Assembly (NCBI GenBank): GCA_017442875.1
Contig: JAFSPN010000066.1
Span: 1-47,982 of the forward strand
Source: Bacilli bacterium
GTDB lineage: Bacteria > Bacillota_I > Bacilli_A > RFN20 > CAG-826
Direction: 5' to 3'
Length of the DNA: 47,982 nucleotides
The position numbers and the translations under genes were made by a program. The notes under the pieces were generated by a model that was not told where the DNA came from, ran no database searches, and saw only the letters and a list, made by a program, of their open reading frames with translations. Shown here one piece after another: positions 8,733 through 18,306 of the stretch. How positions within the stretch are numbered: the first letter of the stretch is position 1; every line of letters begins with the position of its first letter.

Positions 8733-9773
8733 ATGAAATTAACTTTTCGTTGGTATGGTCTTAAAGACAGCATTCCTTTAGATTACATTCGTCAAATTCC
8801 TAACATGAGTGGGGTTGTTACCGCAGTATACGATGTCCCAGTTGGAGAAGTTTGGCCAATTGAGTCATTACAAAAACTAAAACAAGCCGCGCATGAAAAA
8901 GGCTTAGAAATGGAAGTCATCGAATCCATTCCTGTTCATGAAGATATCAAAATGGGGAAAGGAAATAGAGACTTATATATTGCTAATTACATTGAGAACA
9001 TTAGAAGAGTGGCTCAAGTGGGCGTTAAATGTGTCTGCTATAACTTTATGCCAGTCTTTGATTGGCTAAGAACTGAGATGCATCATCTTAACAAAGATGG
9101 CAGTAATTCCTTGTCTTATTCTTATGATGATTTCAAAAAGATTGATCCTCATAATTTGCATTTACCAGGTTGGGATGAAAGCTATTCACAAGATGAATTA
9201 CAACACCTTTTAAAAGAATATCAAAATATTAGCCATGAAGATTTGTTTAACAATTTAGTTTATTTCTTAGAAAGAGTGATTCCGGTTTGCGATGAAGTCG
9301 GTATCAAAATGGCTATTCATCCTGATGATCCACCATGGGATATATTCGGCCTACCTAGAATCGTTTCTAATGAAAATGATTTAGATAAGATGTTTAATGC
9401 TGTGCCATCCGTTAATAATGGCTTAACTCTTTGTACAGGTTCATTCGGTGCAGGAAGAAATAATGATTTAGTCCATATGGCTAAAAAATACGCTAAAGCA
9501 GGAAGAATCCATTTCTTACACTTGCGTAACATCTTATGGACAGATGATTATGATTCATTCTGTGAAGTTGGGCATTGCTCTAAAGATGGGAGCCTTGACA
9601 TGGCTAAAATCGTCAAAGCTTTAGTGGATAATGGCTTTGATGGATATGTTAGACCAGATCATGGAAGAAACATCTTTGGTGAAGATGGGAAACCTGGTTA
9701 TGGCTTATATGATCGCGCTTTAGGTGCTAGTTATATTAACGGCCTATTTGAAATGGCAGAAAAGAATAAATAA
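8733..9773 (+). CDS. uxuA: D-mannonate dehydratase
   Basis: 346 residues, full length for the family. Catalyses D-mannonate to 2-keto-3-deoxy-D-gluconate plus water, using a divalent metal in a TIM-barrel of the xylose-isomerase-like fold. Recognisable are the N-terminal FRWYG, the VCYNFMPVFDW segment, the metal-site region AIHPDDPPW, the CTGSFGA strand, HFLHLRN, and GYVRPDHGR. First gene of a seven-gene operon; the ATG has a good ribosome site 7 nt upstream. It joins the UxaC/UxuB products to KdgK/KdgA in glucuronate breakdown. Confident. Confidence 0.95.
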   Translation: MKLTFRWYGLKDSIPLDYIRQIPNMSGVVTAVYDVPVGEVWPIESLQKLKQAAHEKGLEMEVIESIPVHEDIKMGKGNRDLYIANYIENIRRVAQVGVKCVCYNFMPVFDWLRTEMHHLNKDGSNSLSYSYDDFKKIDPHNLHLPGWDESYSQDELQHLLKEYQNISHEDLFNNLVYFLERVIPVCDEVGIKMAIHPDDPPWDIFGLPRIVSNENDLDKMFNAVPSVNNGLTLCTGSFGAGRNNDLVHMAKKYAKAGRIHFLHLRNILWTDDYDSFCEVGHCSKDGSLDMAKIVKALVDNGFDGYVRPDHGRNIFGEDGKPGYGLYDRALGASYINGLFEMAEKNK

Positions 9774-9786
9774 GGAGATTTAAGTT

Positions 9787-10617
9787 ATGAAATTACCATT
9801 TAATATTGATTTATCTAATAAAGTTATCGCTATTACAGGAGCGGGTGGCGTATTGATGAGTGGTTTTGCTAAAGCATTAGCCGAATGCGGTGCAAAAGTG
9901 GCCTTATTAGATATTAACGAAGAAGCCGCGAAGAAATACGCTAATGAAATTGGTAATAACGCTATCGCCGTAAAATGTAACTGCTTAGATAAAAATAGCA
10001 TTATTGAGGCTAAGGAAATCATTAATCGAAAGTTTGGCAAAGTTAATTTCCTAATCAATGGTGCGGGTGGTAATTCCCCGAAAGCCACAACTGATAATGA
10101 ATATATGCAAAAAGATTTAAGTGGTGTCAAAGACTTCTTTGCTTTAGAAGAAAGTGGCCTTAAATTCGTTTTTGATTTAAATATCACCTCAGCATTTTTA
10201 GTGACGCAAGTTTTCGCTAAAGACATGGTGGAAAGCGGTGGAAATATTATAAATATTGCATCAATGAATGCTTATCGCCCATTAACAAAGATTCCTGCTT
10301 ATAGTGCGGCTAAAGCTGGTATTTTAAATTTCACCGAATGGTTGGCGGTCCATTTTGCCCCATGTGGTATTAGAGTTAACGCTATCGCGCCAGGCTTCTT
10401 TGTCACTAATCAAAATAGAGCCTTATTATTCAACGAAAACGGTGAACCAACTGCTCGAACAGAAAAGATTTTAAGTGCTACACCAATGAAGAAATTTGGT
10501 GAAGCTGAAGATTTATATGGTGCTTTATTATTCTTAGCGAGCGATGAAGCAAGTGGCTTTGTAACTGGCACATGCATTCCAGTTGATGGTGGCTTTAATG
10601 CCTATAGTGGAGTCTGA
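9787..10617 (+). CDS. uxuB: D-mannonate oxidoreductase (fructuronate reductase), SDR type
   Basis: 276 residues. A classical short-chain dehydrogenase: cofactor loop TGAGGVLMSG near residue 18, NGAGG, the Ser of IASMNAY, the YSAAK catalytic motif, and a C-terminal VTGTCIPVDGG. Enterobacterial UxuB belongs to a different, longer family, but in Bacillus and relatives the fructuronate/mannonate step is done by an SDR protein of this type, and the place between uxuA and uxaC supports that job here. Reaction: D-fructuronate plus NADH to D-mannonate. AAGGAG lies 8 nt before the ATG. Other SDR sugar-acid oxidoreductases cannot be excluded from sequence alone. Confidence 0.85.
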   Translation: MKLPFNIDLSNKVIAITGAGGVLMSGFAKALAECGAKVALLDINEEAAKKYANEIGNNAIAVKCNCLDKNSIIEAKEIINRKFGKVNFLINGAGGNSPKATTDNEYMQKDLSGVKDFFALEESGLKFVFDLNITSAFLVTQVFAKDMVESGGNIINIASMNAYRPLTKIPAYSAAKAGILNFTEWLAVHFAPCGIRVNAIAPGFFVTNQNRALLFNENGEPTARTEKILSATPMKKFGEAEDLYGALLFLASDEASGFVTGTCIPVDGGFNAYSGV

Positions 10618-10618
10618 T

Positions 10619-11947
10619 ATGAAAAGTTTTTTCGCAGATGATGTTTTGCTTGATAGCGATTACGCTTATCAACTTTATAAAAGCGTCAAAGATTTACCAA
10701 TCATCGATTATCATTGCCACTTAGATCAAGACGCAATTGCGCGTGATGGTAAATTTTCTGATATCGGTGAACTATGGCTGAAAGGTGACCACTATAAATG
10801 GCGGGCGATGCGTTTATGTGATGTTGATGAATATTACATCACGGGTGAAGCCTCCTATGAAGAAAAGTTTTATAAGTACGCTGAAATCATGCCAATGCTA
10901 ATTGGTAACCCTTTATATTATTGGACGCATTTTGAACTTAAAGAAATCTTTGGTATTGAAGAAGCGTTAAATAAAGATACCGCTCATAGCATCTATTTAA
11001 GAGCGAATGAAAAACTTAAAAGTATGTCAGTGAGATCGCTTTTAAAAAGTTTTAATATCGAATTTATTGCGACCACTAATGACCCAGTTGAAGATTTAAA
11101 AAACCATCAAGTCTATGAAGGCATCAATGTTTCTCCAACATTTAGACCTGATAAATTATTATCTTTAGATAATGCATATTTAAATGAATTAGAAAAAGTG
11201 TGTGGCTTTGAAATAGCCTCTTTAGATGATTTAAAAAAGGCTATTGTTTCTCGCTTAGACTACTTTACTAAAAAAGGATGTCGTATTTCTGACCATGGCT
11301 TTTTAGATTTTCCATCCAATATCGCTGATGAAAAATTAGCCAAACAATTATTCGTTAAGAAAGATTCATTAACCAAAGAAGAAAAAGACAGTTTATTTGG
11401 TCACTTATTACATTTCTTAATGAGTGAATATAAAAAGAGAGATATCGTCGTGCAACTCCATTTTGCGGTCACTCGTAATATCAATACAAAGATGTTTAAG
11501 ACTGTTGGCGTTGATGCTGGTTTTGATGTGATGAGTAAAGAAATTGATACTACTAACCTCATCAAATTCTTAGATAGTTTCAACGATGAAGATAGACCAA
11601 CTATTATTCTCTATACCTTAAACCCAAATACCATTTCCTCTTTAGCGTGTATTTCGGGAGCGTACCGTCATGTCTATATAGGCGCGGCTTGGTGGTTTAA
11701 CGATACATTAAATGGCATTAAGAGAAATTTAGATTTAGTTTCTGAATATGCTTTATTAGGTAATAACTTAGGAATGCTCACTGATTCGAGATCATTTTCT
11801 AGCTATGTGAGATTCGATTTCTTTAGAAGAATTTTGTGTAATTATGTCGCTAATAAAGTAATCTATGGCGAATATAGCGAAGTTGACGCTGAAAGATTAG
11901 TAAAAAACATCTGTTACTTTAATATAAAGTCGTTATTAAAACTTTAG
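10619..11947 (+). CDS. uxaC: glucuronate/galacturonate isomerase
   Basis: 442 residues, slightly shorter than the usual 465-470. Belongs to the amidohydrolase-like uronate isomerases: N-terminal metal motif DYHCHLDQ, the KWRAMR segment typical of UxaC, the TTNDP strand, VQLHFAVTRN, and a C-terminal MLTDSRSFSSYVR motif. Converts D-glucuronate to D-fructuronate (and galacturonate to tagaturonate). The ATG 10619 is chosen because it lies directly after the uxuB stop with TGGAG upstream; longer in-frame starts would run into uxuB. Next gene follows after 12 nt. Confident. Confidence 0.94.
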   Translation: MKSFFADDVLLDSDYAYQLYKSVKDLPIIDYHCHLDQDAIARDGKFSDIGELWLKGDHYKWRAMRLCDVDEYYITGEASYEEKFYKYAEIMPMLIGNPLYYWTHFELKEIFGIEEALNKDTAHSIYLRANEKLKSMSVRSLLKSFNIEFIATTNDPVEDLKNHQVYEGINVSPTFRPDKLLSLDNAYLNELEKVCGFEIASLDDLKKAIVSRLDYFTKKGCRISDHGFLDFPSNIADEKLAKQLFVKKDSLTKEEKDSLFGHLLHFLMSEYKKRDIVVQLHFAVTRNINTKMFKTVGVDAGFDVMSKEIDTTNLIKFLDSFNDEDRPTIILYTLNPNTISSLACISGAYRHVYIGAAWWFNDTLNGIKRNLDLVSEYALLGNNLGMLTDSRSFSSYVRFDFFRRILCNYVANKVIYGEYSEVDAERLVKNICYFNIKSLLKL

Positions 11948-11959
11948 AGGTTTTTGTTT

Positions 11960-12577
11960 ATGAATATTTTTGAACAAATTAAAAAATATCAATTAGTGCC
12001 AGTCGTAGTTATTAATAATTTAGATGACGCACTTCCAACGATGGAAGCTCTTATTAAAGGTGGCCTTCCTGTGGCTGAGATTACTTTCCGTACTGCATGT
12101 GCGGAAGAAGCGCTCAAACTTTTAACAAAAACCTATCCAGAAGCCTTAATTGGCGCGGGAACAATAATTAATGCCAAACAATGCGAAACCGCCATTAGAA
12201 GCGGCGCTAAGTACATTGTGGGACCAGGATTATCTTCTTCAGTAGCCGAAGTTTGTAAGAAATACGATATTCCATATATTCCAGGTGTCGCCACACCAAC
12301 AGAAATCATGCAAGCTTTAGAACTTGATTTAAATATTGTGAAGTTCTTCCCTGCTAGTAATTTAGGCGGTGTTAAAACTTTAAAAGCAATCTGTTCTGCT
12401 TTCCCACAAATAGAGGTCATGGTGACGGGTGGCATCAACGAAGATAACGTTTTAGAATATTTAGCTTTTGAAAAGATCATTGCCTGTGGTGGTAGTTGGA
12501 TGATGAAAGGTACACCTTTAGAAATTGAAAACAAAACTAAAAGAGCAATAGAAATCATTGGAGGAAATAGATCATGA
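11960..12577 (+). CDS. kdgA: 2-keto-3-deoxy-6-phosphogluconate aldolase
   Basis: 205 residues, normal for KDPG/KHG aldolases. The catalytic Glu is E40 in VAEITFRT, and the Schiff-base Lys is K128 in VKFFPAS; GPGLS and TGGIN are the phosphate-binding parts. Splits KDPG into pyruvate and glyceraldehyde 3-phosphate, ending the uronate route. ATG 11960 has AGAGG 9 nt upstream; an upstream in-frame TTG (11954) is too near that site. The last four bases ATGA overlap the kdgK start, so the two are translationally coupled, aldolase before kinase. Confidence 0.94.
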   Translation: MNIFEQIKKYQLVPVVVINNLDDALPTMEALIKGGLPVAEITFRTACAEEALKLLTKTYPEALIGAGTIINAKQCETAIRSGAKYIVGPGLSSSVAEVCKKYDIPYIPGVATPTEIMQALELDLNIVKFFPASNLGGVKTLKAICSAFPQIEVMVTGGINEDNVLEYLAFEKIIACGGSWMMKGTPLEIENKTKRAIEIIGGNRS

Positions 12578-13599
12578 AAGTCGTTACATTTGGTGAATTA
12601 ATGTTGAGATTAGCCCCAGCCGGCTATCTTAGATTTGTCCAATCTAATAAATTTGAAGCGACCTTTGGTGGAGCAGAGGCTAATGTCGCTGTTTCTTTAG
12701 CGAACTTTAATCAAGAAGTGAAGTTTGTTAGTAAATTACCAAGCCATGAAATCGGACAAATGGCGGTCAATAGTTTAAGACAATTTGGCGTCGATACTAG
12801 TGAAATCGTTAGAGGTGGCGATAGAGTGGGTATTTATTACTGTGAAAAAGGTGCCTCTCAAAGACCAAGCAAAGTCATTTATGATCGCGCTAATTCCTCT
12901 ATTGCTTTAGCAAAAAAAGAAGAATTTGACTGGGATAAGATATTTAAAGATGTCGATTGGTTCCATTTTACTGGCATCACTCCCGCCTTATCTAAAGAAG
13001 TGGCTTTAATTTGTGAAGAAGCTTGTAAAAAAGCTGAAGAACGTCACATTAACATTTCTTGTGATTTAAACTTCCGTAAAAAGTTATGGTCAAATAAAGA
13101 AGCTAACGAAGTCATGAGTAAACTTTGTGAGTACATCGATATTTGCATCGCTAACGAAGAAGACGCAAAAGACGTCTTTGGTATTGAAGCTAGTGGTACT
13201 GATATTGAAAGCGGCAAATTAAATAAAGATGGTTATGTAGAAGTAGCCAAAAAACTAAGTGATAGATTCAACTTTAAATACGTGGCTATCACTTTAAGAG
13301 AATCCATTTCTGCTAACGATAATAATTGGTCAGCCATGCTTTATAACGCCAAAGACGGACAAGCCTATTTCTCTAAAAAATACGCGATGCATATCGTTGA
13401 TAGAGTGGGTGGTGGAGATTCCTTTGGTGCTGGTTTAATTTATGCCTTTAGAAACGAATATAAAGAACAAGATGCCATTGAATTTGCGGTCGCTGCAAGT
13501 TGCTTAAAGCATTCCATTGAAGGCGATTATAATATGGTTTCCGTTAACGAAGTTAAATCCTTAGTTAATGGTGGATCTAGTGGCAGGGTACAAAGATAA
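12574..13599 (+). CDS. kdgK: 2-keto-3-deoxygluconate kinase, PfkB family
   Basis: 341 residues. PfkB/ribokinase fold: GGAEANVAVSLA near residue 31, NFR in the substrate strand, and the C-terminal anion-hole/catalytic motif GGGDSFGAG with the Asp base. Phosphorylates KDG to KDPG. It has a family-typical YDRANSS and ITPALS. Starts in an ATGA overlap with kdgA and is followed directly, without a gap, by the araD-like gene. It is the only sugar kinase in the operon, so the pentose branch implied by the following two genes must use a kinase coded elsewhere. Confidence 0.92.
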   Translation: MKVVTFGELMLRLAPAGYLRFVQSNKFEATFGGAEANVAVSLANFNQEVKFVSKLPSHEIGQMAVNSLRQFGVDTSEIVRGGDRVGIYYCEKGASQRPSKVIYDRANSSIALAKKEEFDWDKIFKDVDWFHFTGITPALSKEVALICEEACKKAEERHINISCDLNFRKKLWSNKEANEVMSKLCEYIDICIANEEDAKDVFGIEASGTDIESGKLNKDGYVEVAKKLSDRFNFKYVAITLRESISANDNNWSAMLYNAKDGQAYFSKKYAMHIVDRVGGGDSFGAGLIYAFRNEYKEQDAIEFAVAASCLKHSIEGDYNMVSVNEVKSLVNGGSSGRVQR

Positions 13600-14304
13600 A
13601 TGGAAAGCAAGTATCTAGAGTTAAAGGAAAGAGTGCTCAAAGCAAACCTTAGACTAGCGGAATTAGGTCTTGTCACTTTAACTTGGGGCAATGTCAGTGA
13701 AATTGATAGAGTTCAAGGTGTCATCGCCATTAAACCATCTGGTGTGGCTTATGAAGATATGAAGGCCGATGATATTGTGATTGTTGATTTAAACGGACAA
13801 GTAGTGGAAGGACATTTAAAACCATCAAGTGACACTCCCACTCATTTAGAACTTTATAAAAACTTCCCTCATATTGGTGGCGTGGTTCATACGCACTCAA
13901 CTTATGCGACCTCTTTTGCCCAAGCCAAAAAGGCTATTATGCCTTATGGCACAACTCACGCAGATTCTTTCTTTAAAGAAGTCCCTTGTTCAAGAGAATT
14001 AAATAAAGAAGAAATCCAAAATGATTATGAAATAAATACTGGTAAAGTCATCGTTGAAACATTTAAAAATCGCGATTATGAATTTACACCCGCTGTTTTG
14101 GTAGCCTCGCATGGCCCATTTGCGTGGGGTAAAAACGCCCAAGATGCTGTTAATAACGCCCTAGTTTTAGAAAAAATATGCCAAATGAATTTATTAACTG
14201 ATATTCTTAATCCTGGAGATAATAAAATTAGTGAAGTTTTAGAAAAGAAACATCACGAAAGAAAACATGGCCCACATGCCTATTATGGACAAAAGGAGAA
14301 TTGA
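13600..14304 (+). CDS. araD: L-ribulose-5-phosphate 4-epimerase-like class II aldolase
   Basis: 234 residues, the AraD length. Class II aldolase/epimerase fold with metal ligands in VVHTHSTYAT; the AraD/UlaF/SgbE-type segments SSDTPTHLELY and GTTHAD followed by PCSR, rather than those of fuculose-phosphate aldolase. Interconverts L-ribulose 5-phosphate and D-xylulose 5-phosphate. Starts at the base after the kdgK stop. Together with the next gene it suggests an L-arabinose, L-xylulose or ascorbate-type side route joined to the uronate operon; which one is not clear. Confidence 0.85.
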   Translation: MESKYLELKERVLKANLRLAELGLVTLTWGNVSEIDRVQGVIAIKPSGVAYEDMKADDIVIVDLNGQVVEGHLKPSSDTPTHLELYKNFPHIGGVVHTHSTYATSFAQAKKAIMPYGTTHADSFFKEVPCSRELNKEEIQNDYEINTGKVIVETFKNRDYEFTPAVLVASHGPFAWGKNAQDAVNNALVLEKICQMNLLTDILNPGDNKISEVLEKKHHERKHGPHAYYGQKEN

Positions 14305-14308
14305 AATC

Positions 14309-15790
14309 ATGAATAATATTCCACAAGTGAAAGTTGGTATCGTCGCGGTTAGTAGAGACTGTTTCCCAATTGAATTATCAATTAAAAGAAGAAAAGCTCT
14401 CGTAGAAGCATATAAAAAAGCTTATTCCGCTGATGAAATATACGAATGTCCAATTTGTATTTTTGAAAGCGAAATAGACATGGTTAATTCCTTAAGTGAT
14501 ATTAAGGAACATGGCTGTAATGCCTTGTGTGTCTATTTAGGTAATTTTGGTCCAGAAATTTCTGAAACATTATTAGCTAAACACTTTAATGGACCGAAGA
14601 TGTTCTGCGCGGCAGAAGAAGAAAATGTCGGTGTTCTTTCTAGCGATCGAGGCGATGCGTACTGTGGCATGCTCAACGCTTCTTATAATTTAAAGCTTAG
14701 AAACATTAATGCTTATATTCCTGAATCTCCAGTTGGTGACGCAAGTGATTGTGCCAAAATGATTCATGATTTCATTCCAATTGCTAGAGCCTTAATTGGC
14801 CTTAGCAAATTAAAAATCATCTCATTTGGTCCAAGACCACAAAACTTTATGGCGTGTAACGCTCCAATCAAACAACTATTTAATATCGATGTTGAAATTG
14901 AAGAAAATAGCGAACTCGATTTATATGAATCGTTCTTAAAACACGAAAACGATCCACGTATCAAAGATGTTTTAAAAGATATGGAACAGGAGTTAGGTGT
15001 CGGTAATAAAATTCCTGAAGTATTGCCTAAACTCGCCCAATATGAACTCACTTTATTAGATTGGGTAGAAAAGCATAAAGGATATAAAGAATATGTTGCT
15101 ATTGCTGGCAAATGCTGGCCAGCTTTCCAAACTATGTTTGGCTTTGTGCCATGTTACGTTAATTCAAGATTAACAGGTCGAGGCATTCCAGTCTCTTGCG
15201 AAGTCGATATTTATGGTTGCTTGAGTGAATTTATTGGCACCTGCATTAGCGAAGACGCTGTGACATTATTAGATATCAATAATACTGTGCCAAAAGAAAT
15301 GTATGAGGAAAATATAAAGAATAAGTATCCATATTCTTTCCGTGATACGTTTATGGGTTTCCACTGCGGTAACACTTGTTCAAAACTAGTTTGTAATCCC
15401 ACAATGAAGTATCAAAAAATCATGGCTAGAAGTTTGCCAAGAGAAGTGACAAACGGCACTTTGGAAGGTGACTTAAAAGCGGGGAAAGTAACATTCTATC
15501 GTCTTCAATCTACTTCAGACAATCATCTATATGCATATGTCGCAGAAGGTGAAATTCTTCCTGTGGCCACACATTCATTTGGTTCAATTGCCGTTTTTGC
15601 TATTAAAGAAATGGAAAGATTTTACCGTCATGTCTTGATTGAAAAAGGCTTCCCACATCATGGAGCGGTAGCTTTCGGCCATTTTGGAAAGACTCTATTC
15701 GAAGTGTTTAAATACTTAGGCGTGGAGTTTATCGGTTATAATCAACCAGTTTCCTTGCCTTATCCGAAGGAAAACCCATTTAAGAAATAA
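14309..15790 (+). CDS. L-fucose/L-arabinose isomerase family protein
   Basis: 493 residues. Resembles the FucI/AraA-like COG2407 group: an N-terminal Rossmann-type half with conserved GNFGPE and AAEEEN, then a C-terminal half with CEVDIYG, DINN and a FGHFGKTLFE ending. Members isomerise aldoses to ketoses with a metal ion. Next to AraD, L-arabinose or another pentose is the likely substrate; L-fucose isomerisation would need FucA and FucK, which are absent. ATG 14309 is used because AAAGGAG lies 10 nt upstream; earlier starts would lie inside araD. Last gene of the operon, closed by the terminator at 15810. Confidence 0.75.
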   Translation: MNNIPQVKVGIVAVSRDCFPIELSIKRRKALVEAYKKAYSADEIYECPICIFESEIDMVNSLSDIKEHGCNALCVYLGNFGPEISETLLAKHFNGPKMFCAAEEENVGVLSSDRGDAYCGMLNASYNLKLRNINAYIPESPVGDASDCAKMIHDFIPIARALIGLSKLKIISFGPRPQNFMACNAPIKQLFNIDVEIEENSELDLYESFLKHENDPRIKDVLKDMEQELGVGNKIPEVLPKLAQYELTLLDWVEKHKGYKEYVAIAGKCWPAFQTMFGFVPCYVNSRLTGRGIPVSCEVDIYGCLSEFIGTCISEDAVTLLDINNTVPKEMYEENIKNKYPYSFRDTFMGFHCGNTCSKLVCNPTMKYQKIMARSLPREVTNGTLEGDLKAGKVTFYRLQSTSDNHLYAYVAEGEILPVATHSFGSIAVFAIKEMERFYRHVLIEKGFPHHGAVAFGHFGKTLFEVFKYLGVEFIGYNQPVSLPYPKENPFKK

Positions 15791-15809
15791 GTAAAATATT
15801 TGAAATTAT

Positions 15810-15835
15810 AAAAATCGGCTAAAAGCCGATTTTTT
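15810..15835. terminator. bidirectional rho-independent terminator
   Basis: An 11-bp perfect stem (15810-15820 with 15824-15834) and a 3-nt AAA loop; A-run before and T-run after make it work on both strands. It ends the uronate operon and the convergent GH2 gene. Confidence 0.9.
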
Positions 15836-15853
15836 GATTGCGCTAAATGATAA

Positions 15854-18205
15854 TTAACGTTTAATGATGATCTTTTCTTGACCTAATTCGCTATTAACTA
15901 AGAAGTTTATTTCTTTAGAATTTTCATCAAATTCAAAGATGGCCATGCCTCTTGCGTGATAGGTCTTTATTTTATTATTTAAATAACCAACTTTGTTATA
16001 AGAAGCACTGTTACCTAATCTGAGGAGTTTGCCACCTTTAACTTCATTAATTTCAATATTCTTTTCTTCGTGGATGTTAGAGTTGCCCTCATTATCCGCG
16101 AATGAGAAATGAACATAAGCAAATCTATCAGCTTCAGGATATTCTTCTTTATAATATCTAAGTTTAATATCTTCACTAGCGGTCTTTAATGAAACCTCAC
16201 TTAAAACGTTGCCATTTAAATCTTTAGCCACCGCTTTAATAGTGCCAGGGATGTATTTTCCATTAAACTTTACAAAGCACTTCTTTGGATCGATTTTTGC
16301 CTTTTTAATGCATTTATTATTTTGATAAAACTCAATCATTGGGGCATAGGAATAGACATAGAATGTGCACTTATTTTTTTCTTCGCCAGGAAATGAATAG
16401 CTACGCACTGCATGATTGAATCTCCATGCCGCTTTTTTACATTTACATCTAATGTCATAAGGAGAAACAACACCGATATCGATAACTTTCTTTCTAAAGA
16501 CAACCACAGTATAATCGCCTTCACTTGTGGTATCTCCACATATATCTTTTCTTCCGCCTTCATCGGTGAGCCAGCCAGAACGATCTTTTAAATATTCAAA
16601 ATCTTTGTTGTTGATTTCACTAGCAAAACCAGCTTCACCTAAATAATCTAATCCCGTCCACACAAAATCACCAATGACACGAGGAATTCGATGCACTATT
16701 TCATAGAAAAGAGCAGCATCAGAGACGAAAGTTTCTGTACCACATATAAATCTATTAGGATATTTTTTAGCGTCTTTTTTATAGCGGAGGATACCATAGT
16801 TATAACCAGCGACATCCATGTTAGCAAAGGCTCCTCTGGTATTCTTATCAACAATATGAAGAGTGGCCCCTCTTTTCATAAAGCCCGCACCTAACATATT
16901 GCCTAGTGTATTAAAGATATCGGAACTGCCTTCAACCTTTGGTTTGCTTTTAAATTCATCTTCAGCTTTTTTATTGGAATATGTGGCAATAGGGGTATGA
17001 GCAATGCCGTTAAAGAAAACATTAATGCCGCATGTTGTTAATCTGGAATTATCAAGCTTATGTAAAATCTCATTCATTTTACCTTGGAGTTCAATGCCTC
17101 TTTTTTCACTAGTTTCACTAACTTCGTTACCAGTAGAATATAAAATAACAGAAGGATGGGAATAATCCTTTTCAACGATATCTAATAAGTCTTGTTCATA
17201 GTTATCTTCCATGAAATTGGAATAACCAAATTTTGTTTTATGGATGTACCAGCAGTCGCAGTATTCATCCATGACGTATAAACCAAGTTCATCACAAGCA
17301 TCTAAAAAGTCTTTGCATACTGGGTTGTGCGCACTTCTAACAGCGTTATAACCAAGTTCTTTAAGTTGCCTGACTTTACGATATTCAACTTCGCGATAAC
17401 TCTCTGCGCCTAATAAAGCATTATCACTATGGATACAAGCACCATAAAGGATGGTTTTATTACCATTAATTAATAGGCCTTTCTCTTTATCTAATTCAAT
17501 ACCTCTAATACCAAATCTTAAGGATTCTTCTTGATCTTCTATTTTGATTTTAGCGGTATATAAATATGGATTATCTACATCCCATAGTTTAGCGGCATCA
17601 ATAATTAATTCATCGTTGATATCAGATGCGTGATATTTCTTCTCTAACACTAAGGCGTTATCTTTATCAAATATTTCTAAAAACAAATCAGCTTCTTTAT
17701 TTAATTTAGTCTTAAATTCAATCTTCCCTAATTTGTAATCAAGAGTATTTACTTTAAATGACCAAGGAATGATATGAATTTTAGGAAGAACATGTAAATG
17801 AACATTGCGGTAAATACCCGCGCCGCTATACCACCTAGAGTTAGGTTGATCATCGTTTTTCGCGGTTACTTTAATGAGATTGTCCCCATCTTTTAAATAA
17901 TCAGTAATGTTAATAACAAAACCGATATAACCATATTCTCTTTCATAAACTTGTTCACCGTTTACATAAATAATGGGGTGGTGGTAGACACCTTCAAATT
18001 CCAAATAGAAAACATGATCTTTCTTTTCGATATTAATGATTTTTTCATAACCATAATTATCGCCTTTAAAAAATGAGACCTTGTCTCCCCCAAGATGAGA
18101 GATATCTCTTGGTTCTCTAAGCATGGCGTCATATGGCAAATCAACGTTTATCTTTTTTTCAGGTTCATTTAAACGATAAAACACCCAATTTTTATTAATG
18201 TTCAT
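15854..18205 (-). CDS. glycoside hydrolase family 2 (beta-galactosidase/beta-glucuronidase-like)
   Basis: 783 residues. Sugar-binding domain (about 1-150, with the SRWYSGAGIYR signature), Ig-like domain (to about 240), TIM barrel (about 245-540) with acid/base E361 in STGNEV and nucleophile E491 in GTETF, then C-terminal beta domains (about 570-783) of the DUF4982 type. No signal peptide: cytoplasmic. It stands convergent to the uronate operon and may feed it if it is a beta-glucuronidase, but beta-galactosidase is as likely from the sequence. It differs clearly from the 648-residue GH2 at 1823. The ATG is preceded by GAGAAG and a predicted promoter. Confidence 0.87.
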   Translation of the reverse strand: MNINKNWVFYRLNEPEKKINVDLPYDAMLREPRDISHLGGDKVSFFKGDNYGYEKIINIEKKDHVFYLEFEGVYHHPIIYVNGEQVYEREYGYIGFVINITDYLKDGDNLIKVTAKNDDQPNSRWYSGAGIYRNVHLHVLPKIHIIPWSFKVNTLDYKLGKIEFKTKLNKEADLFLEIFDKDNALVLEKKYHASDINDELIIDAAKLWDVDNPYLYTAKIKIEDQEESLRFGIRGIELDKEKGLLINGNKTILYGACIHSDNALLGAESYREVEYRKVRQLKELGYNAVRSAHNPVCKDFLDACDELGLYVMDEYCDCWYIHKTKFGYSNFMEDNYEQDLLDIVEKDYSHPSVILYSTGNEVSETSEKRGIELQGKMNEILHKLDNSRLTTCGINVFFNGIAHTPIATYSNKKAEDEFKSKPKVEGSSDIFNTLGNMLGAGFMKRGATLHIVDKNTRGAFANMDVAGYNYGILRYKKDAKKYPNRFICGTETFVSDAALFYEIVHRIPRVIGDFVWTGLDYLGEAGFASEINNKDFEYLKDRSGWLTDEGGRKDICGDTTSEGDYTVVVFRKKVIDIGVVSPYDIRCKCKKAAWRFNHAVRSYSFPGEEKNKCTFYVYSYAPMIEFYQNNKCIKKAKIDPKKCFVKFNGKYIPGTIKAVAKDLNGNVLSEVSLKTASEDIKLRYYKEEYPEADRFAYVHFSFADNEGNSNIHEEKNIEINEVKGGKLLRLGNSASYNKVGYLNNKIKTYHARGMAIFEFDENSKEINFLVNSELGQEKIIIKR

Positions 18206-18220
18206 AATTTCTTCTCACCA

Positions 18221-18248
18221 ACTATACTTTAAAGAACTGATAAGTAAA
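18221..18248 (-). promoter_or_regulatory. predicted GH2 promoter with upstream direct repeats
   Basis: Minus strand TTTACT (18243-18248), 16-nt spacer, TATAGT (18221-18226). This is the same -35 hexamer and spacing as proposed for uxuA. Upstream, TGACA occurs twice exactly one helical turn apart (18261-18265 and 18271-18275), as expected of an AraC-type site. Confidence 0.4.
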
Positions 18249-18306
18249 TATCAAAATATATGACACAGAATGACATTTTTTCAGCATAATTTGCAGCGTT
18301 TTATTA

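Noticed and set aside
13600-15790. L-fucose pathway (FucI, FucA)
   Set aside because: The aldolase-family protein carries AraD-type segments (SSDTPTHLELY, GTTHAD), and no fuculokinase is present.
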